Part shown: in pieces, positions 27,894 to 36,282 of the stretch | Layout of the letters: each line of letters opens with the position of its first letter | Position numbering within the stretch: the stretch's first letter is position 1 | Source of the DNA: Roseivirga sp. | Lineage (GTDB): Bacteria; Bacteroidota; Bacteroidia; Cytophagales; Cyclobacteriaceae | Length of the DNA: 64,000 nucleotides | Reading direction: 5' to 3' | NCBI GenBank assembly: GCA_018402485.1 | Contig: JAGYIY010000001.1 | Coordinates: forward strand, 714,001 to 778,000 | Translations under genes and position numbers: made by a program | The notes under the pieces: generated by a model | Database searches by the model: none | Seen by the model: the letters and a program-made list of their open reading frames with translations, nothing else | What the model was told of the DNA's origin: nothing

Positions 27894-29759
27894 TTATTTA
27901 CCCAAATAGACCATGAGTACAGAAATATCGGATGGCGAGATGCCACTGATGCGCGTTGCTTGGCCCAACGTATCAGGTCTCATTTTGCTTAACTTTTCTC
28001 TGGCTTCGGATGATAAAGAAGGCATATTGAAGAAATCGAGCTCTTTGTTCAGTTTAACATTTTCTAAATTGAGCATCTTTTCGGCGAGCTTGTATTCCTT
28101 GTCTATGTAGTCTTGGTATTTAATTTGAATATCTGTAGAGGTAAGGATGGAGTTTTCGTACTTATTTAGGTATTCTGTCAAAGGCTCGGTAATGTTGAAC
28201 ATATCGGAGATGTGAATTTGAGGTCTTTTCATCAGCTGAAATACAGAACTTTTTACATGAATGGCTGCTGAGCCTTTGGACTCAAGCATTGGGTTGACCT
28301 CTCGAGGTTCAACCTTTTTTTGTTTCAAATCATTTAGCAGACTATTGATGTCTTTTTCTTTTTGCTTGCTTTGATTAAAAGATTCTTTAGTGGCCAGTCC
28401 GAGTTCATATCCTTTGCGGGTGAGACGCAGGTCTGCATTATCTTGTCGCAATAGTATGCGGTGCTCAGCTCTGCTGGTAAACATGCGGTAGGGCTCATCT
28501 GTACCTTTATTGATGAGGTCATCAATTAAAACTCCGATATAAGCTTCCGATCTCATAAGGTTGAATGCGTCCTTTCCCCAAATTTTTTGATGGGCATTGA
28601 TACCGGCAAGAAGTCCTTGACAGGCAGCTTCTTCGTACCCCGTGGTACCGTTGATTTGACCAGCAAAGTAGAGTTGTTCAATAGGCTGGGTTTCCAGTGT
28701 GTGGTTCAGTTGTGTAGGTGGGAAATAATCATATTCAATGGCGTATCCTGGCCTAAACATTTTGGCATTTTCAAACCCAGCAATTTTACGCATTGCTTTC
28801 ATTTGAATGTCTTCGGGCAAGGAAGTAGAGAATCCATTCACATATATTTCGACCGTATTCCATCCTTCAGGTTCCACAAAGATTTGATGTCGATTGCGTT
28901 CGGAAAATCGATTGATTTTATCTTCAATGGACGGGCAATATCTGGGTCCAATACCTTGAATACGTCCATTGAACATAGGGGATTTGTCAAATCCTGTTGC
29001 AAGGATATCATGAACTTCAGGGTTAGTGTAAGTAATATAGCAGCTTTTTTGTTTAATTAAGGGCTCAGTTTCGGGTCGAAAGGAAAACTTTTCTGGCTCA
29101 TCATCGCCTTTTTGCTCTTCCATTTTACTCCAGTCCAACGATCGACCATCAACTCTTGGTGGCGTACCTGTTTTCATTCTTCCAGCTTCAAACCCTAAAT
29201 GAACCAATTGTTCTGTGATGCCCGTAGATGCTTTTTCACCTGTTCTACCACCTCCAAACTGTTTTTCTCCTATGTGTATTATTCCATTAAGAAAAGTTCC
29301 TGAGGTAAGAACGACGGCTTTGCTGCGTATTTCGAGTCCCATTCCGGTTATCACCCCACAGGCTTTGTCATTTTCAACAATAATACCTGTAACCATTTCT
29401 TGCCAAAAATCTACATTGGTATTTCTTTCTAGAGCAAGTCGCCACTCCTCGGCAAATCGCATCCGGTCATTTTGAGAGCGCGGGCTCCACATGGCAGGCC
29501 CTTTAGATTTGTTGAGCATCCGAAATTGGATCATTGATTTATCCGAAATAACGGCAGACATTCCCCCTAGGGCATCTATTTCCTTTAGAATTTGACCTTT
29601 GGCCACACCTCCCATGGCAGGGTTACAAGACATTTGTGCAATGGTATTCATATTCATGGTGACCATGAGTACTTTACTTCCCATTGTGGCTGCAGCATGG
29701 GCTGCTTCACACCCCGCATGACCCCCGCCTACTACTATAATGTCGTATGTTTCTGTCAT
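27894..29759 (-). CDS. mnmG: tRNA uridine-5-carboxymethylaminomethyl modification enzyme MnmG
   Basis: This 621-residue FAD enzyme (also GidA) works with MnmE to install the cmnm5 group at wobble U34 of certain tRNAs. The N-terminal FAD-binding motif IIVVGGGHAGCEAAHAAATMG, the signature SCNPAMGGVAKGQI, and TRKGYELGLA with the C-terminal helical GidA-associated domain (ARISGISPSDISVLMVYL-type) are all present, and the length is standard. In many phyla gidA sits close to the chromosomal origin, and here two parS-like sites lie immediately upstream of its start. MnmE is not in the window. Confidence 0.98.
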   Translation of the reverse strand: MTETYDIIVVGGGHAGCEAAHAAATMGSKVLMVTMNMNTIAQMSCNPAMGGVAKGQILKEIDALGGMSAVISDKSMIQFRMLNKSKGPAMWSPRSQNDRMRFAEEWRLALERNTNVDFWQEMVTGIIVENDKACGVITGMGLEIRSKAVVLTSGTFLNGIIHIGEKQFGGGRTGEKASTGITEQLVHLGFEAGRMKTGTPPRVDGRSLDWSKMEEQKGDDEPEKFSFRPETEPLIKQKSCYITYTNPEVHDILATGFDKSPMFNGRIQGIGPRYCPSIEDKINRFSERNRHQIFVEPEGWNTVEIYVNGFSTSLPEDIQMKAMRKIAGFENAKMFRPGYAIEYDYFPPTQLNHTLETQPIEQLYFAGQINGTTGYEEAACQGLLAGINAHQKIWGKDAFNLMRSEAYIGVLIDDLINKGTDEPYRMFTSRAEHRILLRQDNADLRLTRKGYELGLATKESFNQSKQKEKDINSLLNDLKQKKVEPREVNPMLESKGSAAIHVKSSVFQLMKRPQIHISDMFNITEPLTEYLNKYENSILTSTDIQIKYQDYIDKEYKLAEKMLNLENVKLNKELDFFNMPSLSSEAREKLSKMRPDTLGQATRISGISPSDISVLMVYLGK

Positions 29760-29771
29760 ATCCTTTTAAAT

Positions 29772-29787
29772 TGTTCCACGTGGAACA
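29772..29787. other. parS: parS-like ParB-binding site 1
   Basis: TGTTCCACGTGGAACA is a perfect 16-bp palindrome matching the parS consensus TGTTnCACGTGnAACA. It lies 12 bp upstream of the mnmG start codon. Confidence 0.85.
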
Positions 29788-29816
29788 TTGCAAGTTCTTG
29801 AACAGGCGTATGCGAA

Positions 29817-29832
29817 TGTTTCACGTGGAACA
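29817..29832. other. parS: parS-like ParB-binding site 2
   Basis: TGTTTCACGTGGAACA matches the parS consensus in every fixed position. Its centre is 45 bp from that of site 1, and both sit in the 81-bp gap between ybeY and mnmG. ParB would load here for chromosome segregation. Confidence 0.85.
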
Positions 29833-29840
29833 TATGGAAT

Positions 29841-30272
29841 TTATTTAAGTTGTGGCAAAGATAAACAGGCTTCTTCAGTTTCTCTCATTGCTTGCTTTTC
29901 TTCTTCAGTTTGGTCGTTATATCCAAGTAAATGCAAAAGTCCATGTACCATCACCCTATTGAGCTCTTTTTCATAGATGTGGTGAAAGGCTGCTGCATTT
30001 TCTCTCACCCTATCAATGGATATAAATATATCTGCTTCGATTTCGTCATTGTCACTCTGATCGAAAGTAAGTATGTCTGTATAGTAATCGTGGTTCAAAT
30101 AGGTTTTATTAATGTTCAGCAAGTAATCATCTGAGCAGAATATGTAGTTAATGATTGAGACGTGGTGATGGTGCATTTTAGCTACTTCAAGCAGCCAAAG
30201 CTTTACCTTATCTTTATTGAGTAGTTTAAAGTTTATATCTTCGTAAAAAAAGGATATTGTGCTTTTATGCAT
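29841..30272 (-). CDS. ybeY: endoribonuclease YbeY
   Basis: This 143-residue protein of the UPF0054 metal-dependent RNase family acts in 16S rRNA 3'-end maturation and ribosome quality control. The motif VMVHGLLHLLGYND carries the first two zinc-ligand histidines of the usual H-x3-H-x5-H; the third position is Asp/Gln rather than His, which is common in Bacteroidota homologues. The upstream YNYIFCSDDYLLNIN / TDILTFDQSD region fits the family. Its start codon shares one base with the stop of the upstream RsbW-like gene, and the parS pair separates it from mnmG. Confidence 0.93.
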   Translation of the reverse strand: MHKSTISFFYEDINFKLLNKDKVKLWLLEVAKMHHHHVSIINYIFCSDDYLLNINKTYLNHDYYTDILTFDQSDNDEIEADIFISIDRVRENAAAFHHIYEKELNRVMVHGLLHLLGYNDQTEEEKQAMRETEEACLSLPQLK

Positions 30273-30673
30273 TAATCTAAATAAAATGTGAGCTTTACCG
30301 TTCTGCCATCTTCCTGAAACTGAACCTCATCAGCTAAATGCTTCATTAAAAATACACCCCTACCCCCAATCTTCTCGAGATTTTCTGGCGCTGTAGGATC
30401 AGGTAGATTATTATAATCAAATCCTTGCCCGCGGTCGCGAATCAGAAATGAAATTTGGTTTTCTAATAGTTCTGCGCTTAAATCTACTTCCTTGTCTTTG
30501 TCTTCTTGGTTGCCATGTAGTATCGCATTGTTGACCGATTCTACAACGGCTATCATAATGTTGCCATACACGTCGTCTGTTAATGCATATTTTTCTTTGG
30601 TGTTGTCAATGAAGCTTTCAACAATTTGAATGTTCTCTTTAATTGAGGGAATGCTGATGCTGATTTTTTTCAT
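30272..30673 (-). CDS. RsbW-like histidine-kinase-type ATPase (anti-sigma/regulatory)
   Basis: This 133-residue stand-alone GHKL ATPase has the N-box ESVNNAILHGNQED, the G1 box RDRGQGFDYNNLP and the G2 box GGRGVFLMKHLADEV. It matches HATPase_c_2 proteins such as RsbW and SpoIIAB, which bind sigma factors and phosphorylate an anti-anti-sigma STAS protein. No STAS or sigma-factor gene is adjacent, so its partner is unknown. It is 10 bp downstream of the DUF4175 gene and ends at the ybeY start, suggesting one transcript. Confidence 0.87.
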   Translation of the reverse strand: MKKISISIPSIKENIQIVESFIDNTKEKYALTDDVYGNIMIAVVESVNNAILHGNQEDKDKEVDLSAELLENQISFLIRDRGQGFDYNNLPDPTAPENLEKIGGRGVFLMKHLADEVQFQEDGRTVKLTFYLD

Positions 30674-30683
30674 GTGGTCTGGA

Positions 30684-33600
30684 TCAGTTTATTTCCTTAA
30701 TATTATTAAAATATTTATTAACCTCCTTAGTGTAATATGGATTGAGCTTAGCTGGAATTGTTTTTAACAATTGAATTTCCATTTCTTTCTTTTTCAAGTA
30801 TTCATTGAGGGACTGAGGGACTGATAACTCATATTGTCTTGCGGTTTCGGCCTCTCTTTCCTGTTTTTCTCCTTGTTCTCTTATAGAGTTTTCGGCATCT
30901 AACAATCGTGTTAGAATTTCTTTTTGCCGTTGCAATGTGCCTTCTGAGATATTTTTGTTGATCAAATCCCATTCGTTCTGTTCCATTTGATGGGTTACTT
31001 CCTTTATTTTGTTTCCCAATGCTTGACCTTGTCTGCCTGTTTCGCTACGTTCAAGAGCATTGCGAATGCGCTCCTGTTGGGCAGCTAGTTTGGCTAGTTC
31101 CTCAGAAAGTGCTCTACCACTCTTTCCACTTTGCTTCAAGCTTTCAATTTCTTTACTCAACTGGCGTTGCATTTCCGTCAGTCCACCTGGTTTAGGTTGA
31201 TTCTTTTGATTGCCTTTTCCTGAGCCCATAGAGTTAGCCATTTGGTTTTGCATGTTTTCTAAAACATCATCGAGTAATAGGGCCAAATTATTAATCGAAG
31301 TCATTGTAAATTGCTGTTTACCAACTACTTCGTTGATTCTTTTTTCTTTAAGTGATGCTATGGCTCCGTCCATATTTCTGTTCACCTCCCGTAATTCGCG
31401 GGTGACAAACGATGAAATTTGAAAGACACGCTGTGATAGCGCGTTCAAACTATCATTGATAATTTGGGAGTCGTCTTTAAGTTTGAGTTGCTTTTGTCCG
31501 AGCTCAACAGTTCTCGGATCACCTTGTCGTACTTCTTCAAATTCCTTCATTAAGTGCTCTTGGTTTATGGACAAAGTGAGGAGATTATCAAGTAAGTCGC
31601 GCAGTTGCTCCATATTTTCTTGTTGCTGCTCCATCTCCATGTTCATTTGTATGCTTTTCAAGGAATTAGAAAGCTCTTTCATTTTCTCGGTAGCCCTTTT
31701 CTGGGATTTTGAGCTCTGTTGCTTTTGATTTTCTTGTTGTTCTTCAGTAGCTGTTGAATCCACCAACTCCAGACTCTCTTCAGCATCTTGTTGTTCCTCA
31801 ATGATTTCCTCCATTTGTTCATTCATGTCGGAGGGCATTTGGTTTGGGTTTTTTCGTTCTTGGTTTTTTTCTTGCAGTTCCTTGAGCTCGTCAGCCAGTT
31901 TTTCTGATTCTTTCCTCATTTTTTTCTGCTCTTGCGCCAGCTCTTTGTTACTTTGCTCTTCTTTTTCAGTAGCTATATTTAACTCCTCTTGAACTTTTGT
32001 CTGCTGCTTTAATTTTTCAACTTTCTTTTCTAGTTCTAATTCAAATTGTAGTTTTTTAAACAGCTCAAGTGCCCGCTCCAAGTCTTGCTCCATTTCTTGG
32101 CTGTTGCTATTTAATTGCTCCATCTTTTTGCGAAGCTGATCAATTTCAGGGGTTTCTTCTAAAAGTTTTTGAATCTCTTCATAAAGCTTTTTGGTTTCAT
32201 CATCCATTAGATTGTTCATGATGTCTTCCATTTGTTTCATCTTCTTTTTGGCTATTTCACTTTGCGGACTGAACTGTTCTTGCTTCTGTAAATTCAATTG
32301 ATTTTGTTTTTTCAGTTGATCTAATTTTTTTTCCAAGGCATTTTTCTTCTGGATGATTTCCTGAACCTGTTTTTCGTCTTGCCACTCCAACTCTTTCTTA
32401 GTTTTCAGATTCTCATCTGCGACTTCAATCTTTTCCTTCAGTTCTTGCGCTTCTTTTAAGGATTGATCAATTTGATCTTGAACAGACTGGCTGGTTTTAC
32501 TCAGCTGGTCTTCAATGGATTCGAGCGAAGGAATTTTGAATTGATATGTTCCTGTTTTTGTTGATTTTAAACCATTAAAACCGTCATTATCAGTAACTTG
32601 TACATAGTATGATAAGGAGCCACCTGCCCTGATTTTGTCACTGTCAATGGTGAATTTATAGTAAAAGCTTTGGTCATTATTTTCTTTATCGAAAGGAATA
32701 TTGGTGGACTTGAAACTTGGGGCATCTTCATATTTATAAAAGAGCTTTAGGTCTGATAGTCCATAATCATCTTTAATCTGGCCGCCGAAAACGATACTTT
32801 GGAACAGCATCGTATCTGCGTATTGTTCTAGAGAAATTTGAGGTCTCTTATCCTTGATGGCTTCTATATGAAAGGAGAGGTTGTCTTTATTTTGGCCGTA
32901 AGCATTTGTTAGATTCAGTTTGTAGGTTATGTTTTCGGTTATTTTTTTATCAAAAGAAAAGAGGCGGGTTTCTACCTTACTGGCTTCATGAGTGGCTCTT
33001 TTTGTGTCAAATGCAATGTTAATTTGTTCTGTGTCATCGGCCTTAATGAGCCACTTGGCCTGGGTTCCTTCAGGTACTACCAGATTACCAGAATTTTTGA
33101 TGGTTTCATTGTTCTTCCCGGTATGGCTGGGATAATTCAGTTCAACTTCGAATTGGGTAAGATTAGGTCTGGCTACAGCTTTTATGGTATAAGAGGAAGA
33201 GCTTACGCCTTCTGCTTCGAAAAGGATAGTAGTGTTATCTTTTAAAGGATTCAATGAATATTCAAATACACCTGTTTTGGATTGTCTCATTTTGATTTTT
33301 CGTTCATTGATAATCAGGAAGGTGTTTTGGGGTATTGCTGAGCCGTTGGTTGCTACTTTCAGATGAAAGGGCTCGTCTATAAAACCTATAAGGTTATCGG
33401 TTTGAAGGTCGAAGTAAAAAGGTGCCTTAGGTACAAAATCGCTATTGTATTTGACAATGCGTGTTGAGCTTTCAATCAGTACCTGTGGCACAAAAACAAA
33501 GAGGACGACAATAAGGGTGAAAGGTGCATAGGAATATTTGAGAAATCTACGATTTTTGTTGAGATCAATGGCTTGAACGAATGGAATGCCAGAGAGACTT

Positions 33601-34001
33601 TTCCTTTTTTGAGTGATGCTTGCCTGTAATAATTCGTTATCCCGATCAGAAAGGGACTCTAGTTGTATTAGGTTGAGAAGTTTATCGGAAACCTCTGGAA
33701 AATAGGAACCAATCTGTTCTGCTGCTTCTTGGTTGCTGAGTTGTTGGTTGGCATTTTTATAAGCCCAAAAGTGACGTAGCAACAGGTAATAAAGAGCAAT
33801 GGTAATAGATATAATGAAACTGTAAAACAGAATTCCTCTTCCGAGATTGTTTAAACGAGCTGAAAATTCAATGGTATTCACCAATAAAAAGCTTCCCAAC
33901 AAAAGACTGATAAATAAGATACCTCCTTTAATCGCCTTATTTTTAAAGTATTTTTTTTTGTAGAGCGCTAATTCTTGTACCAAATCTGTATTTGAACCCA
34001 T
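30684..34001 (-). CDS. DUF4175 family membrane/coiled-coil protein
   Basis: This 1105-residue protein has two N-terminal transmembrane helices (GGILFISLLLGSFLLVNTI and FYSFIISITIALYYLLL), a third at about residue 160 (APFTLIVVLFVFVPQVL), then Ig-like beta-rich sections up to about residue 490. A very long Gln/Glu/Lys coiled coil follows from about 495 to 1000, for example KKMEQLNSNSQEMEQDLERA. This layout matches the DUF4175 family, common in Bacteroidota and some Alphaproteobacteria. Function is unknown; an envelope-spanning structural role is plausible. The low-complexity part should not be over-read from similarity scores. Confidence 0.88.
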   Translation of the reverse strand: MGSNTDLVQELALYKKKYFKNKAIKGGILFISLLLGSFLLVNTIEFSARLNNLGRGILFYSFIISITIALYYLLLRHFWAYKNANQQLSNQEAAEQIGSYFPEVSDKLLNLIQLESLSDRDNELLQASITQKRKSLSGIPFVQAIDLNKNRRFLKYSYAPFTLIVVLFVFVPQVLIESSTRIVKYNSDFVPKAPFYFDLQTDNLIGFIDEPFHLKVATNGSAIPQNTFLIINERKIKMRQSKTGVFEYSLNPLKDNTTILFEAEGVSSSSYTIKAVARPNLTQFEVELNYPSHTGKNNETIKNSGNLVVPEGTQAKWLIKADDTEQINIAFDTKRATHEASKVETRLFSFDKKITENITYKLNLTNAYGQNKDNLSFHIEAIKDKRPQISLEQYADTMLFQSIVFGGQIKDDYGLSDLKLFYKYEDAPSFKSTNIPFDKENNDQSFYYKFTIDSDKIRAGGSLSYYVQVTDNDGFNGLKSTKTGTYQFKIPSLESIEDQLSKTSQSVQDQIDQSLKEAQELKEKIEVADENLKTKKELEWQDEKQVQEIIQKKNALEKKLDQLKKQNQLNLQKQEQFSPQSEIAKKKMKQMEDIMNNLMDDETKKLYEEIQKLLEETPEIDQLRKKMEQLNSNSQEMEQDLERALELFKKLQFELELEKKVEKLKQQTKVQEELNIATEKEEQSNKELAQEQKKMRKESEKLADELKELQEKNQERKNPNQMPSDMNEQMEEIIEEQQDAEESLELVDSTATEEQQENQKQQSSKSQKRATEKMKELSNSLKSIQMNMEMEQQQENMEQLRDLLDNLLTLSINQEHLMKEFEEVRQGDPRTVELGQKQLKLKDDSQIINDSLNALSQRVFQISSFVTRELREVNRNMDGAIASLKEKRINEVVGKQQFTMTSINNLALLLDDVLENMQNQMANSMGSGKGNQKNQPKPGGLTEMQRQLSKEIESLKQSGKSGRALSEELAKLAAQQERIRNALERSETGRQGQALGNKIKEVTHQMEQNEWDLINKNISEGTLQRQKEILTRLLDAENSIREQGEKQEREAETARQYELSVPQSLNEYLKKKEMEIQLLKTIPAKLNPYYTKEVNKYFNNIKEIN

Positions 34002-34075
34002 AGACTGACGTGGTTATAGACGTAATTACGGAAATACTTTTGAAAGGATTGTAAAACCTTAAATAAACTCTCAGT

Positions 34076-34846
34076 TTAAGGGTTGGGTTTGTTGATTTCA
34101 AGTACAATGGGGCAATGATCCGAGTGCATCGCTTCAGGTAGAATGTATGCGTCTTTAAGCGATCCTTTCAAGCTTTCAGAAGCCATGTGATAGTCAATTC
34201 TCCAACCTTTGTTGTTTGCCCTAGCATTGGCACGGTAACTCCACCAAGAATAATGATGTGGGTCTGGGTTGAACATACGAAAAGTATCTACAAAACCATT
34301 TTGAATGAATTTAGACAGCCAAGCTCTTTCCTCGGGTAAGAATCCAGAAGAGTTTTTGTTAGAAACGGGATTATGAATATCAATCTCTGTATGCGCAATG
34401 TTATAATCACCGCTAATGATAAGGTTGGGGTGTGTCTTTTTCAATTCGTTGACATACTCTTGAAAAAACGCTAGCCATTGGTATTTAAAATCTTGTCTTA
34501 CATCACCAGTAGTACCGCTCGGCATGTAAACACTCATTATAGAAAAGGATTCAAAATCTGCTCGAAGAACCCTTCCTTCTTTATCGAATATTTCTTCGTT
34601 ACACCCGTAGTTAATGTGTTTTGGCTTTTCTTTGGTGAGTAGCGCAACTCCGCTATACCCTTTTTTTTCTGCATTTTCCCAATACATGTGGTAGCCCATT
34701 TCTTCATAAAATGTAGAGACCTGTTCGGGTTTCGCTTTTAGTTCTTGTAGGCATAGTACATCGGGCTGTTCTTTTGAAAGCCATTCTTCAAAACCCTTTT
34801 TTTGGGCTGCTCTGATGCCATTCACGTTGTACGATATAATTTTCAT
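34076..34846 (-). CDS. xth: exodeoxyribonuclease III / AP endonuclease
   Basis: This 256-residue enzyme belongs to the exonuclease-endonuclease-phosphatase family. Motifs seen are SYNVNGIRAAQKKGF, DVLCLQELKAK (metal-binding Glu), ISGDYNIAHTEIDIHNP and the terminal HSDHCPIVLEI (catalytic Asp-His). It incises abasic sites in base-excision repair and removes 3' blocks. It overlaps the upstream unknown gene by 4 bp (ATGA), so the three genes from 35548 down to 34076 form a tight operon. Confidence 0.96.
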   Translation of the reverse strand: MKIISYNVNGIRAAQKKGFEEWLSKEQPDVLCLQELKAKPEQVSTFYEEMGYHMYWENAEKKGYSGVALLTKEKPKHINYGCNEEIFDKEGRVLRADFESFSIMSVYMPSGTTGDVRQDFKYQWLAFFQEYVNELKKTHPNLIISGDYNIAHTEIDIHNPVSNKNSSGFLPEERAWLSKFIQNGFVDTFRMFNPDPHHYSWWSYRANARANNKGWRIDYHMASESLKGSLKDAYILPEAMHSDHCPIVLEINKPNP

Positions 34847-35208
34847 GGGTATATTATTAGCTGGTGTTCTTTTTCGAAGTATTCAAGTACATGCATTTTC
34901 AACAATTTTTCTTGCTCTAACAAATCGAAATGAGGTAAGGGTTTAACGCGTTCCCAATGAGGCCAGCCATCCTTATCGGTTCCTTTTAGCTCATAGTAAC
35001 CTGAATAACTGAGTACTTTACAAATTGCGATGTGCATAAGGTCTTGCTTTTCTTCTTTTGAAAATGGAACAGGGCCTTGTCCAAGCTCTTGAACACCAAT
35101 CAGAAATAAAACGCCATTCAGGTCTTTGGGTCGCTTGCCAATGACTTCTGCCACAGAAGCCATGAGCTTACCCCATCTCACATGAAGTTCAAGATCTTTT
35201 TTATACAT
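34843..35208 (-). CDS. conserved hypothetical protein (121 aa)
   Basis: This 121-residue soluble protein has no signal peptide or membrane helix. It contains GKLMASVAEVIGKRPKDLN, VLFLIGVQELGQG and a conserved-looking aromatic segment WPHWERVKPLPHFDL. I recognise no catalytic motif; similar proteins occur in Bacteroidota without assigned function. It overlaps the AhpD-like gene upstream by 8 bp and xth downstream by 4 bp, so it is surely coding and coexpressed with both. A link to oxidative DNA damage is only suggested by the neighbours. Confidence 0.75.
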   Translation of the reverse strand: MYKKDLELHVRWGKLMASVAEVIGKRPKDLNGVLFLIGVQELGQGPVPFSKEEKQDLMHIAICKVLSYSGYYELKGTDKDGWPHWERVKPLPHFDLLEQEKLLKMHVLEYFEKEHQLIIYP

Positions 35209-35548
35209 CTTGTTGGCTCAGTTCTTCCCAGTAGGCAAGGGCTCTTCGAAGATGTGGTATTACGATGGTTCCACCGATTAAATTTGCTATAGAAAGAGCC
35301 TCCATCACCTGTGCGGTGCTTAACGATAGTTCATAACATTTTCCTAAATGGTATTTGACGCAATCATCGCATCTCAACACTAAAGAACAGGCCAAGCCAA
35401 TGTATTCTTTGGTTATTGTATCAAGCGACCCATCAGCAAAAGCATTCGTATCGAGATTAAAAATACGTTTGAGGATTTTATTGTCTGTAGACAATATTTT
35501 TTGGTTCATTTCTGTTCTGAACGCATTAAACTCTTCAACTTTATTCAT
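35201..35548 (-). CDS. carboxymuconolactone decarboxylase / AhpD-like protein
   Basis: This 115-residue all-helical protein has the AhpD redox motif CxxCxxxH visible in LRCDDCVKYHLGK near residues 60-70. Single-domain AhpD-like proteins act as disulfide reductants in peroxide defence; related decarboxylases lack the CxxC pair, so the peroxidase-type role is favoured. The operon with an unknown protein and exonuclease III fits an oxidative-stress or DNA-repair theme, though this is inference. Divergent comF starts 29 bp away. Confidence 0.9.
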   Translation of the reverse strand: MNKVEEFNAFRTEMNQKILSTDNKILKRIFNLDTNAFADGSLDTITKEYIGLACSLVLRCDDCVKYHLGKCYELSLSTAQVMEALSIANLIGGTIVIPHLRRALAYWEELSQQDV

Positions 35549-35577
35549 TTATCTAAAATTATTGTAACTTAATACCT

Positions 35578-36270
35578 GTGAAAACTAAAGTTATTTTTGA
35601 AGACTTCGTCTCTTTATTTTTCCCTAGGTTATGCATTCACTGTGACGCACCATTGCCTAGAGGGGTCAAAGATATATGTCTTCAATGTCAATACAACCTT
35701 CCGAAAATAGAAAACTTCAAAGAAAGTGTTCCTCAGTATCGAGAAAAGTTTGACGGCATTTTCCCCGTCGAAGCGGTTTTTGTTTATGGTCACTTTGTAA
35801 AAGGAGGAATTATGCAGTCTGTTTTACATGAATTAAAGTATAACCACAATCCTGAAATTGGCATTCAAATGGGGCGGTGGTTTGGTAAAAACCTTGCGGA
35901 TGCGGGTTGGAAAAATGCTTTTGATGTCATCATTCCGGTGCCACTTCACCCCAAAAAATTAAAGAAAAGAGGCTATAATCAGGCATTGGCCCTTGCTCAA
36001 GGCTTGCATCAGGGGCTGGAAATTAATGTACTGGAAAATGCGCTCCATAGGGTTAGCAACACATCCTCTCAGACGCACAAGAAAAAACTTACTCGCATGT
36101 TAGAAATGCAGGGCATGTTCGAACTCAACGATAATGTAAAGCTCAATCAACTCAATATTTTATTGGTTGATGATGTTCTCACCACCGGCTCAACTTTGTT
36201 GGCTTGTGCAGAACAATTACAAAAGGGTGAGCCCAAAAGCATTAGCATAGCTGCACTCGCCGGGGCCTGA
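35578..36270 (+). CDS. comF: ComF family phosphoribosyltransferase-like protein
   Basis: This 230-residue protein has a Cys4 zinc-like N-terminus (LCIHCDAPLP, then ICLQCQYNLP) and a phosphoribosyltransferase domain with PRPP loop ILLVDDVLTTGSTLLACA. The typical ComF segments FDVIIPVPLHPKKLKKRGYNQA and RVSNTSSQTHKKKLTR are also present. ComF/GntX proteins are needed for natural transformation in several bacteria, probably linking DNA uptake to primosome activity. The start is GTG 35578, since no ATG precedes the conserved N-terminus. Confidence 0.92.
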   Translation: MKTKVIFEDFVSLFFPRLCIHCDAPLPRGVKDICLQCQYNLPKIENFKESVPQYREKFDGIFPVEAVFVYGHFVKGGIMQSVLHELKYNHNPEIGIQMGRWFGKNLADAGWKNAFDVIIPVPLHPKKLKKRGYNQALALAQGLHQGLEINVLENALHRVSNTSSQTHKKKLTRMLEMQGMFELNDNVKLNQLNILLVDDVLTTGSTLLACAEQLQKGEPKSISIAALAGA

Positions 36271-36282
36271 TAGAAGGATTTT

